Origin: Cristatella mucedo
Taxonomy: Eukaryota; Bryozoa; Phylactolaemata; Cristatellidae
Direction of reading: 5' to 3'
Length of the DNA stretch: 64,000 nt
Assembly (NCBI GenBank): GCA_009760855.2
Contig: WPIO01000031.1
Location: 2,669,001 to 2,733,000 of the forward strand
Shown here: in pieces, positions 54,843 to 64,000 of the stretch
Layout of the letters: each line of letters begins with the position of its first letter
Numbering within the stretch: position 1 is the stretch's first letter
Notes under the pieces: generated by a model
The model's database searches: none
Told to the model about the DNA's origin: nothing
The model's input: only the letters and a program-made list of their open reading frames with translations
Position numbers and translations under genes: made by a program

Positions 54843-54880
54843 GACTACGTAACTACGTGACTACGTAACTACGTAAGATA
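54843..54880. repeat. ACGTAACT minisatellite
   Basis: 'actacgtaactacgtgactacg' type units, about four, each containing a TACGTA palindrome. Confidence 0.85.
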
Positions 54881-55706
54881 CACGTAAATTGGTAGCATAA
54901 AACAAGGCAGTCAGCCCTTCGTAAGGCTGGCGTAGGCTTAGGAAGCAAAGCTAACATCTAAAATAAAACTTTTAGAGTCAGTCCGTATCGAAGATGCTTA
55001 TAACATTAACTGATCAGTTTATTTAAAGCCCCGAGCCATGAGAAAACGCCACAAGCAGAAAAATAATTTCTACTGACTTTTTGCGATCGCTATATTGCTG
55101 TCTCTTGGGTTCTGAATGTGAAATTTGGATTTGAATTCCAACATATGAAAATGACGATAACTTTTATAAAAGAGATAGAAAATATTTTTCACGGTTGCGT
55201 TGGCTGAAAAGACTTTAGTTATCGCTTGACTATTAAATGAGTTCTTCAAAAGTTAGCTTCAAAAACGCTGAGCAGACGGAGTTAAGCTACCAAGAAGTAA
55301 GCGTACACAACTTTATTTTAAATGACTGCAGTTGCGTAGAATTGAAAAAATACGAGATATATTTAATGCAGGCAGGATTTGAAATTTAACGTAGAATTAA
55401 CTTATAATGAAGTTATCTCTGTTAATGGCACTAATTTCGGCATTAAAGCATCGTTTGAACGTAAAGTTCGATTTAAAGATCAGACCTACACATCAGTAAA
55501 CGACAGGCAGGCGCCTGGCGGAGCCTCAGAGTGATTGCATGAAAACTATGCCTGCGCTAATGATCCGACGTCTTGTTAAGGCCTACCAACATCGCGTCTG
55601 ACACGAAAAACAACGACGAGCGACGACTGCTGTTCAACGGGTGCACGTAAATGCACGTGGCTCACCAGCGGCAAAATAATAAAACAGATTTGACTTAAGT
55701 TATTCC

Positions 55707-55712
55707 TTTATT
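55707..55712 (-). terminator. Putative poly(A) signal of receptor copy 3
   Basis: AATAAA on the minus strand, about 31 bases past the TAA stop at 55743-55745. The position is right for a short 3' untranslated region; motif evidence only. Confidence 0.4.
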
Positions 55713-55742
55713 TAGTACGAAATGCTTTAGTTCATGCCATAA

Positions 55743-57362
55743 TTACCGGCTGCTTGCCGGTCGCGTGGACGAGATAGTAGGAAATTGAGTCAACACCAAG
55801 CTGTTAGATGCTCTAGAATCTCGTAATTCGATACGTCGTCGCATTTCAACTAACAATTCTCGCTTACAAACGAATACAGCGAACACGAATACGCCTTGCA
55901 GGGCATTGAGATGAGAGAAGGTGTAATAAAGAGCCTCAGAGTTTGTTGCAGATGCCAGCACGGCAAATATCCACAAGATGCCCATAGAAAAGATGAGCTT
56001 AATGCTCAGCCAAAGTTTCTCATGATGAACACTCCTGACAGCTTTCGTTTGCCTCGCTATGATCGCTAGTTTGATTATCATATAGCAGTACACGAAAATG
56101 TCAACAGTAAGGAAAATGCTCAGCGGAGCCAAGAACAGCCCTTGGTTTCCGAGCCTGGTGCTGATGAAGCACTGAGGCACACCGTAGCCGGGCCTGAAGG
56201 TCAAACTGAGAGAGTCGGCCGCCAATCCTAACCCAACAAACGCAAGTGGCACTCCCCAAGCCAAAGTGTAGTAAATCATTCGCCTGATGCGAGTCACACC
56301 TTCCGATACTCGAAACGATAGTGCCTGAGCGATCTCTGCTGAATATAAGGCGGTCCAGGCGAAAGCCGCTAGTAGAAAGTAGTGAATCAGCACAGCCAGA
56401 GCTAAACATGCCACCGGTGACTCGCCTGCAAGAGGCCGGACTAGAAAAAATAAAAAACCTAAGAAGAAAGAAATTGATTGGTTTAGCACCATTTCTCCAG
56501 GAAAGCGTCTTAACTTCCTTAGCAAAGAGAAAGCAATGAAAAAAGACAGAGGCTAATCTGTGACAAACAGAGTGCGATGGCTGACACGTAATCTGGAACG
56601 ACTGAGCATCCTGTGGCAGTAATAGAATCAGTAACTAGGCACGCCAATGCAGTATCTCCTTGAACCGAATACATTGGGTAGTCGTACTGACGAAGCTTGG
56701 TTTCCGCCCGAGCGAAAAGGGAGCCATTTACAATCGAAAAGTTTGCGTAGTGTTCGACTACACAGCTGATACATAGTGCTGTCGTGTCGTTCACTAATAG
56801 CATGAGAGTGTTGTTAAGAAAAGTTGAGTTCCGGACCTCAATCCCTAATGCAGCACTTTGCCGTTCTGCGAAAATACACTGGTGGGTTCCATTGATTGGG
56901 CGGCAGCTTCCGCTCACGTGCTCCATGCCCTGTGGACATGCAGTCGAGCATCCTGCAGCTCCGGAGCTGCCAAGTGGGCAGACTTGCATGCTCCGACAGA
57001 GCTGAGAGAAAGTCTATCCGCCGCTGGACTGAAGGTCTCCAGAGGCGTGAATACAGCTGCCAGAGTTCGGGGTGAGGAGAATAGAGAAGCTTAAAGAAGG
57101 GGGTTCGTGGCCCAATGCATATGCTGGAGACTGGCATGCCAATGTCGAAGTATTCGACTTTACGTTGCACAGGGCACAGTCGATGTTTCTGTATGAGGAT
57201 CCGGTAGTGTTATACACATAGGCAGCAGGCCCGTTGGTGCATGCGATTTCCCGAGCTCTCCCAACCAATCCAGCCGCTGGGCAACGACTGGTCATGCCTC
57301 CAATGCAGTTTCTTGGACGAACAGCCGTTGTTGGTGGTTCAAAAGTTAAAGAGCAGGCTTTG
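55743..57362 (-). pseudogene. Receptor copy 3, exon 3 (ectodomain + 7TM) with one stop and one frameshift
   Basis: The acceptor 'tgttacag' ends at 57363, and the frame is open from there with 'KACSLTFEPPT' and 'SSYRNIDCALC'. At 57016-57014 a TAG replaces a Trp codon of copy 2. The frame then continues open to TM1, where a 1-bp deletion in an A run (56538-56545) shifts it. From 56525 the remaining 260 codons are open to TAA 55743, including TM2-TM7 with 'LNALQGVFVF' and an intact Cys pair. With only two lesions in 540 codons it could be a young pseudogene, a polymorphic allele or an assembly error. Confidence 0.88.
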
Positions 57363-57849
57363 CTGTAACACGATGATCATACATAAGGATTATAATTACT
57401 TGAACTTTGGGTTTTAGCAAAAATTAAAATTGACAGCTTATTACACAAAAATTCCCCGATGTGAGAGCTAGCAGATCGGTATAACAGTTTTCTTATAATA
57501 GTGTTTCTAGAATGAAATCTTTGACTATCGATGACACATTTATTAACATATTCGGCACAATGGGCTAGGCCATTTCTAAGTCGACCCTTGGTAATGAGAG
57601 TTCAAACGTTATACTGCAATTAGTCTCAGTCTTAATCATAGCAAGAGCTAATATAAGAGCAAAAGATCGATCGAAATAGGTAAGCAGATGTACTTGGTTG
57701 ATTTCTCCTCGGTCAACCTTTAGACTAAATGCAGTCTTTTGTGTGTCAGTTTTTTAAGGTAAACTAGCTAAACGACAGGTTTCTAACTACCTGTAAGCCT
57801 TAGGCTAAATCTGGTTGACTGAACAGTGGGAAAGCTTCATTTTCTTGCT

Positions 57850-58672
57850 CGGGCATGTAGCGACCACATCAGCTCCACCGTCAAGTGCCTTCCTACAGCT
57901 ATATAACGTGGCTACGATTCGGGCTTGTTTACACAGGGATACCACATCTAAATCGGTCCGCGCATTCATGACATTAATAATCCGTCTCGACTTCCGTCAC
58001 TCACTGTTTGTTGGTCTATCGGCCCATGCAGTCAGGCGCTTACAGCTTGTGCAAAACTCTGCAGCTAGGCATGTCTCTCGTGAGGGCTGCAATTGCCACA
58101 TCTCACCATTTCTAGCCGTTTTGCACTGGCTCCCAGTCAAGCGCCGTATTGCCTTTATAGTTTTGTCACTCACTTTTAGGTCCCTTCATTCGTTGGCTCA
58201 AGCCAATCTGTCAAATCTACTTTCCAACCAGGCTAAGCATCGTACAGCAGGCTTTTCAAAATCTAATCCAATACCAATCGAATACCTAGTACAAATCCTG
58301 TGGAGACAATGCCTTTAGTTCGTATACTCCCAAAGCCTGGAACTCACTTCCGACTTTCGTCACGACATCTCCTGATGTGACCAAATTAAAAAAAACTAAA
58401 AGCGCATCTATTTTTCACAGTATTTAGCGAGTCCTTGTGATTATTATCGTTCTTTTCGTGCTTATGCGTGCTGACACTGTACATGCTGCCGCGAACCATA
58501 TTTTGCATGCTGACACTGGGCCAGTCACCCCTAACCACGTTTTCCTGTTGTTATTGAGCATGCTACCATTAACCATTCGACAGTGCTTTCTTTGCAGCAA
58601 ATGTAAGTTGCCTAGAAAGAGATTGATTTTTCAGAGGGTGCTATATCAAATGCGTTATTATCATTTTTTTAT
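57850..58672 (+). mobile_element. LINE-B 3' copy, middle-aged
   Basis: A 167-codon plus frame carries 'AFLQLYNVATIRACL', 'RLDFRHSLFVGLS' and 'LHWLPVKRRIAF'. After a frameshift the C-terminal and 3' UTR parts follow, ending 'agaaagagattgatttttca' with a short ATT tail at 58655-58672. Confidence 0.87.
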
Positions 58673-58859
58673 TACAGGTCAAGGCAGTAATCAAGTTTAC
58701 AACAATGTTAATCTCTGAAATCAGTGGAGCTCTGGAATTGGCCCCTGAGCCGTCTAAATAGAGCTGGTCGGACTCTAGAAATGAATCAAGAGGGAAGATA
58801 AAGCTGTTCCTCTAAACATCCAGCAAGAACATGGACTGAAGCAAGACCGAAAGGTAACA

Positions 58860-59040
58860 GACAGTGAAGAAGTGGCGAAGTAGTTGGTGCGAGGTGCTCG
58901 ACTCGGACGTGGGTCAAACTCCAGCAAACCACACGACATGTGCACATTTGCTGCATATGTAAAGTACCTAGAAAGAGTTTAGGTCTCAGAAGGTGCTTGA
59001 TGTACGTATAAATAAATAGATGAATAAATAAATAAATATA
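58860..59040 (+). mobile_element. SINE: tRNA-like head with LINE-B-type 3' tail
   Basis: The A-box-like 'tggcgaagtagttggtgcg' (58871-58889) and the B-box-like 'gtgggtcaaactcc' (58909-58922) are at tRNA spacing. 'tgcatatgtaaagtaccta' and 'gaaagagtttaggtctcag' (about 58951-58990) are the LINE-B end. An (AAAT)n tail runs 59008-59038. This is the usual build of a SINE mobilised by its partner LINE. Confidence 0.68.
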
Positions 59041-59052
59041 TACATATATATA

Positions 59053-59063
59053 TGTGTGTGTGC

Positions 59064-59098
<35 letters not shown>
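59053..59098. repeat. (GT)n microsatellite
   Basis: About twenty GT units with two GC interruptions, directly after the SINE tail and an AT stretch. Confidence 0.95.
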
Positions 59099-59099
<1 letters not shown>

Positions 59100-59603
59100 T
59101 TTTGGGTTTTTTGTCCTATTTCTTTTCTTTCTTGCGATTGCTAAGATGTAACTTTAAATGCTATAGAGCTTTTAATTCCAGCTACAGGTTTAGTTACATA
59201 TATAAAAGCACAAGCTATTTTATCAGCGTCACTACTTAAGGTATTTCATCCTAATTCAGCATGCAGACTAATAGATAAAAATTGCGATTTGTTATTTGGC
59301 GGGTTGAGTTTTTTGCAGTGATCTTCGAGGTTTAGAGGAAAGCTGACGTATCTTGCAGCTGTTTTATGAGGAAGGCAGAAACAATTTGACCGCAAATAGT
59401 AAAATGCAACCGCATGATTGAGAAGCAAATTTCTGCGTGGCATTGCACGGGCATTGCACAGGCGCTGCATTAGTAGCTTCAGAGACTAGAGTGGCTTTTC
59501 TCAAAAAGAGGCGGCGGATACAAAAAAACGCAAAAGTTGCGCCGAGTCCAAACAGCAACTTTAAAGTTGCCATCTAGCGAGCGAATCACTATTGAGCTTG
59601 TAC

Positions 59604-59856
59604 CTGATATAATCTAGAGCTGACACTTTGGTATGCACGCTGGTCGTAGTCTGAAGATCGATCGATGCAGACCTCGTAGTGGCTTCAATAGGCTGACTTT
59701 GAGATCCGCCCGAGGAGCTGGAGGAGCTGGCTGGACACGTGTAGCGCCACAGCCACGTAGCCAGCTGATTCGTTGGCTTGTTCCAACACGTTGCACAGTA
59801 GATGTTCCTGTATGTGGTACCTGTGATTAGTTCAGTTACAGGTGTCGAAATCATGT
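59604..59856 (-). pseudogene. Receptor copy 3, exon 2 (open; gene broken in exon 3)
   Basis: This exon is itself undamaged: 253 bp, the same length as in copy 2, phase 1 in and phase 2 out. It reads 'TTYRNIYCATCW', 'LATWLWRYTC', a Ser-rich linker and 'SALDYI'. It is listed as pseudogene only because of the two lesions in exon 3. Confidence 0.85.
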
Positions 59857-60939
59857 CTAAAATGTTCAAGAATCAGATACAGCTATTGAGCTGAAGAGTA
59901 TGGCATGTAGCTAGTGCAACTCTAGCAGTTGATCCTGTCAAATAAGCGTTCATTCTGTCAATATAATTATGTTCTTGCTAACAGTTGGCCATATTGCTTC
60001 AGATTTCTGGCTACTAATGCACAATAATTATGTTTTGGTAATCCTGAATTCTCATAACGCTGAATAGCCAATCTAAGTATGAATCCACACACTTGTATGT
60101 TTGTAAGTGCATAAGGACACAACTTGCTTCTAACCTTCACTCTTGAACAGCTGTATTTAGTAATAAGTCTAATCCAAGTAACGTAGATTCAAGTTTCATG
60201 GTTCTGCGATAATCGCTACCAACGGAGATTTAATGTTACTAAAAAAATCCTCCGTGGAGCTAGGGCAGTCTAATTTACTAAATTAGATGAGGCTCCCGAA
60301 CACTGCAGAAAAGCATTTTAGTTAATATTATGCTAATCTTTGAAGTATCATTTCTAAGTTTGAATTTCAGGCCTAAAAGCTGCATTGAATTTACGACCAC
60401 ATGTTACTGAAATGAGCCGTAGGGAAGAAATATACGTTATATTTGATCTTAACAAATCGACGTAAGAGCAGAATTTCTGTGACATGGCAATACACCTGCC
60501 ATGGTCTCTTAAAAGAAGTTTCAAACAAAGTATCACACAGAATCAGGAAGACATAGGTTTGGTTTTTATCATCATTAATGTGCCTAAAATCAAAGATACA
60601 GCGATAAATAAATGTAAAATGCAAGGGTGGCAAGATATATTTGGGTAACTAATTTGATTCTGATTTGACTTTGATCAGATTGATTGAGTGCATTTTGAAC
60701 TGAAAGCTTGGACATAAGGTTTTAAACATAAAAATTATTAATCATACTCACGCAGAGTTATTAGAATGAATTTCAGTCACTAAGTTGTACAACATCCGAG
60801 ATTTGTGAAGGAAATCAGGCGGCTACTTAAATCGTTTAGAGTGAATTCCTCTCTAAAGTCAATTTCAAACAAGCATCATACAGTGCTCAAAGTCCAAGTG
60901 ACATCGCGATGCATGTAAGAACGCTATCCGATGAACAAC

Positions 60940-61300
60940 AACCTCCGACGTGCGGTGCCACTTGTTTGGTACTCGCTAAAGCCAGGATTCCTTGTACACT
61001 TAAAGGAATTTGTTTGTTTAGCATGCATCTACGGAATAACATATACTCTACTGCTGCTGACTGCAGCACATCATTTCCAGCCGTCCCGAGCTTCTAATTC
61101 CATGTTCCTCACTACGTCAAATGCCTTCCTGACTCAGCTTGCCTCTAAATTTATTTTAGCTGCGTGAGATGAAGTCTGTTGGCTATCGCATTCGTACCGA
61201 AAGCCGATTAGGTCTTGAGTTTGCTATAGAAAAATCCTGTCCATCACCCACTAGCCTGTGTGGCTTTGTGAAGTTACGAATGGAGATGCACTTTTAAACC
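60940..61300 (+). mobile_element. LINE-A 3' copy, degenerate
   Basis: Plus-strand frames include 'HLRNNIYSTAADCSTSFPAV', equivalent to 'FLRNDIYSPTADYGTSFSAV' of the long copy, and a 3' UTR to 'agttacgaatggagatgcac'. The TACAT tail is missing. Confidence 0.82.
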
Positions 61301-62054
61301 CCGCAACACGAGAGGCTAGGACTTGTAAAAATATATTTGATAAAGCCAACTAATCAGCTGCTCGTCACGACAAAAGTATTTTAAATTCCACAGCCTGTTG
61401 TCACCGTTTATATTGAAATGCAGTGGGTGATTCATTTTAGTATTGCAAAGGTCTTGGGTTGCTTTCAGGAATTAAAAAAATCTCACCTAATCGTTTTCAC
61501 TAAAAACTTATTTGGTGATGAATTGCAATCATTCTGAGATATGAGGATGCAAAAGCATTGAAAAACCTAGGATTGATCAAGCCAATTGGCTTACTACCAA
61601 TCGTTGTTACGATAAGTTGGTGCAAGGAGCAGACACGTGACCGCGTACCGTGAATGTTTTCTCAGGTCTAAATGTGAAATTTAGAACTTTCTAAGGATTT
61701 TTCGCTGCCTATCGCTTGCTAAGGATATAATAAGAGTCTTATTAACCTGGCTATTAGCCTAGGAGAAACTCTCTCGAACTTCAAGAACAAAACCGTGTGT
61801 TTGAGTCCTCATGAAAGGAAATTCTTCTATAGCCACGTGGGAATAAGTTTTAGCCACGAAGTCTCCTTTAAGGCTACATTGGTGCGGCTGGTGACATTTT
61901 GCGTTTTTATTGGAATCTATCTCAAATTTGTTGAAGTTCATCTAGTCGAAACTCAAATCTTGTCACAACAAAAGTTTCTTTGTTAAAGCAGATTAAACCG
62001 GACGAGTTTTCTTGATAATCACCTAGGGAAGAATGGTCAGCCGATGCTAGCCTA

Positions 62055-62445
62055 ACTAACCTCAAATCCTTTGGAGACCGTGCATTTAGTTCGTATGCTC
62101 CCAAAGCCTGGAACTCCCTCCCGACCTGCGTCAGAACATCCCCTGACCTGACCACATTTAAAAGGAACTTAAAACACACCTATTTAGGACAGCATTTAGT
62201 GGGTCCCTGTGATTCGTCCTTGATGTGCTTATGCGTGCTGACACTGTGCATGTGCCACTAACCACATTTGCATGCTGACCCTGTGCATATCACCCCTAAC
62301 CATTTTATTCAATTTGCTTGTTTTTCAAGCATGATTTTACTTACCATTTAATAGCATTTCCCTTTGCAGCAAATGTAAAGCGCCTAGAAAGAGATTAAGT
62401 TCTCTGAGGGCGCTTTATCAAGTACATTATTATTATTATTATAAC
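62055..62445 (+). mobile_element. LINE-B 3' copy, young subfamily
   Basis: Starts inside 'SFGDRAFSSYAPKAW' and runs to the full 3' end with (TTA)n at 62429-62443. Very close in sequence to 17139-17735 and 29789-30373. Confidence 0.88.
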
Positions 62446-63995
62446 TGAAGTTTACTCATAGATCGCTGGGCCTTTTCTGGGCTGCCAAATGCTATCACAA
62501 ACTCTGGGGCTACGATCATAATCTGCATTCTGCTCGGCTGTTTTTTAACTGGGGGTCAAAATGCCTATGCACGTTATGCATCATTGCTGTGCTAGCGGTG
62601 ACATGATTATTTGAAATTCTGATTAGCATTCCAGTTTGCGGCTTCTGGCTGTTAAAATTCAACGTTCTTCTCAGTGCTACTGTCAAAATAACCCGACTTC
62701 AATTATCGAAGCCCGGTTACGTGCCAACCAGCTGAGGTTTTTCCTTACAGTATTATGGAATAATCATTTTGGTTGTACGGTCGTAAATGGTAGTATTGTT
62801 AGCAACACACTCAACCAAAGTTTTAGTTCGTCATTGTCGGCCGGATACTTGTGACAGGGAGGGAATTCACTCTAGCCACTCAAAGATGAAAGAGAGACTA
62901 GTTTTCAAAAAAATGTCCAATTTCATTATGTTTTTTTCCTAAGTAAGCAAAGGAGCTCAAGATCATTACTGACGGTAACGAAGCCTTCCTCCCAATACCG
63001 GCAGTATTCGCTATTCTCGCAAAGTATTCATTCCTCACATATGAAAAATTTTCGCAAATTCTCTGGTGCCCAAAATGTTAAAATACTCAATCCCGAGTTT
63101 TCCTTATATCCGATAATAATTATTTGATATACATCATTAGGACTCATTGGCATGAAAGAGACGATTCTCATAAGATGGCTCGGTAATCTGACATCGATGT
63201 GGCCGGCTGTAGCCTTGGACTATACAGCTGACCGTTGCAGTGATGCACTTATACGGGATATCCGTCATCGATATCCATTTTGAGAGCAACAAAACAGAAT
63301 AGCTTAATCTATAAACCAATAGATCAGAATGGCAGAAGTTGCAGTAAAATTTTCATCGCATGCAGTAAAATGTTCCAGCTATCATCGTTTTTGGACTGCT
63401 TTCAGTCTTTCATATTTCCGATTTATAAAGCCACGAACTAGGGGAACAGTCGACTGTGATGGAGTTGTATCAAGTCAGATTGGCCTCTACGTTTTCTCAA
63501 TCAGTCTAATCGTGCAAAACATGTCACTTACGCTATTTCTATACAGTGACCATGATTTGGAGGAAGTGGACCGGCTTTATAAAAACTAAAGATCAAGTAT
63601 AGCGGTGCCATAGATACAGCCACCAACTACATGTGATACCACAGACAAAACCAACGAATTCTGTTACAGTAAGGAGTTGAGCTCAACAGAATTTCTGCTT
63701 ATGTGAGGCTAAGCGAACGGATTATCAATTCATACGATCCGCTGCAGTAAACTCTCGAGCTAACGGGAATTGTTGGCACCAGTTTTCGCATAGGAATCAG
63801 ATCAACTGAGAGTTTCATAATCGCATAAAAGGTCACACCAGGCAAGCACTGGCTACTCTGACGCGTTATATTCGTGGCACCACAAGATAGCTCTAGCACA
63901 TATAAATGCCACTTTAAAGTTCATTACTCTGCCACATTTCACCAGTGGAAGGCAAGCAGCCAAGTATGCTTGCCGTCGCCACAAAAGCGACTCAC

Positions 63996-64000
63996 CAGAT
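63996..64000 (-). pseudogene. Receptor copy 3, last bases of exon 1 (continues beyond the window)
   Basis: ATCTG|GTGAGT on the minus strand matches the CTG|GTGAGT donors of copies 1 and 2. The SMB exon should lie immediately to the right of the window. Confidence 0.65.

Larger units (their letters stand above)
52442..55742. other. Unassigned sequence downstream of receptor copy 3
   Basis: About 3.3 kb. The only structured piece is the ACGTAACT repeat at 54843-54880. A CpG-rich stretch at 54150-54310 has short frames without domains. An AATAAA on the minus strand at 55712-55707 is a plausible poly(A) signal for receptor copy 3. Confidence 0.45.
57363..59603 (-). other. Intron 2 of receptor copy 3
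   Basis: 2.2 kb containing a LINE-B copy, a SINE-like unit and a (GT)n microsatellite. The donor is GTACAAG. Confidence 0.78.
59857..63995 (-). other. Intron 1 of receptor copy 3
   Basis: 4.1 kb from the donor at 63995 to the acceptor 'ttttag'. It contains one LINE-A and one LINE-B fragment; the rest (59857-60939, 61301-62054, 62446-63995) shows no gene or repeat I can name. Confidence 0.7.

Noticed and set aside
1-64000. CRISPR array, ribosomal RNA or bacterial operon
   Set aside because: No regularly spaced identical repeats with unique spacers, no rRNA core motifs, no Shine-Dalgarno-led gene clusters; splicing and LINEs show a eukaryotic nuclear origin.

Overview
This is eukaryotic, almost certainly metazoan, nuclear DNA. 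It has intron-split genes with GT/AG boundaries, a class B seven-transmembrane (7TM) receptor family, two families of non-LTR retrotransposons (called LINE-A and LINE-B here), a Mutator-like DNA transposon, a solo LTR, Ty3/Gypsy debris, tRNA-headed SINE-like pieces and many microsatellites. Nothing fixes the species. A gene-sparse, transposon-littered invertebrate genome, probably marine, fits best. There are no operons, ribosomal RNA genes or CRISPR arrays, and I found no convincing tRNA gene.

The host-gene content is a tandem array of three paralogues, all on the minus strand. Each encodes a secreted-type N-terminus with a somatomedin B (SMB) domain, Cys-rich 'YRNIxCAxC' modules and a class B 7TM domain. 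Each has the same three-exon plan. Exon 1 carries the signal peptide and SMB domain and ends in phase 1. Exon 2 carries the first YRN module and ends in phase 2. Exon 3 carries the second module, the rest of the ectodomain, all seven helices and the stop. Copy 1 (14912-9039) is a decayed pseudogene. Copy 2 (36282-25785) is intact: the splice phases join into a 788-residue reading frame. Copy 3 (exon 1 just beyond the right edge, then 59856-59604 and 57362-55743) is close to intact but carries one nonsense codon and one single-base frameshift.

Between and inside these genes lies transposon material. 5600-7735 is a complete Mutator-like element with a 9-bp target duplication, inverted repeats built from tandem near-palindromes, and a FLYWCH-plus-DDE transposase broken by one TGA. 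42348-44815 is the longest LINE-A copy, with an open 521-codon reverse transcriptase. LINE-B is scattered in more than fifteen 5'-truncated copies on both strands. 38997-39859 is a solo LTR with a 4-bp target duplication, sitting inside a LINE-A fragment; its last 196 bp recur unchanged at 52246-52441. 19042-19440 is a Gypsy integrase remnant. 21055-21800 is a small element whose G-rich, GGACATTT-containing ends enclose degenerate CCCTAAA (plant-type telomere) heptamers. 32381-32954 is the remnant of a widespread repetitive protein family of unknown function.

The receptors presumably sit at the cell surface and signal through G proteins; ligand and tissue are unknown. The array looks like birth-and-death evolution: one working copy, two failing copies, and a short block of unusually high identity between copies 1 and 3 that suggests gene conversion. 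The remaining sequence, including about 4 kb at 21.8-25.8 kb and 3.3 kb at 52.4-55.7 kb, holds nothing I can identify.
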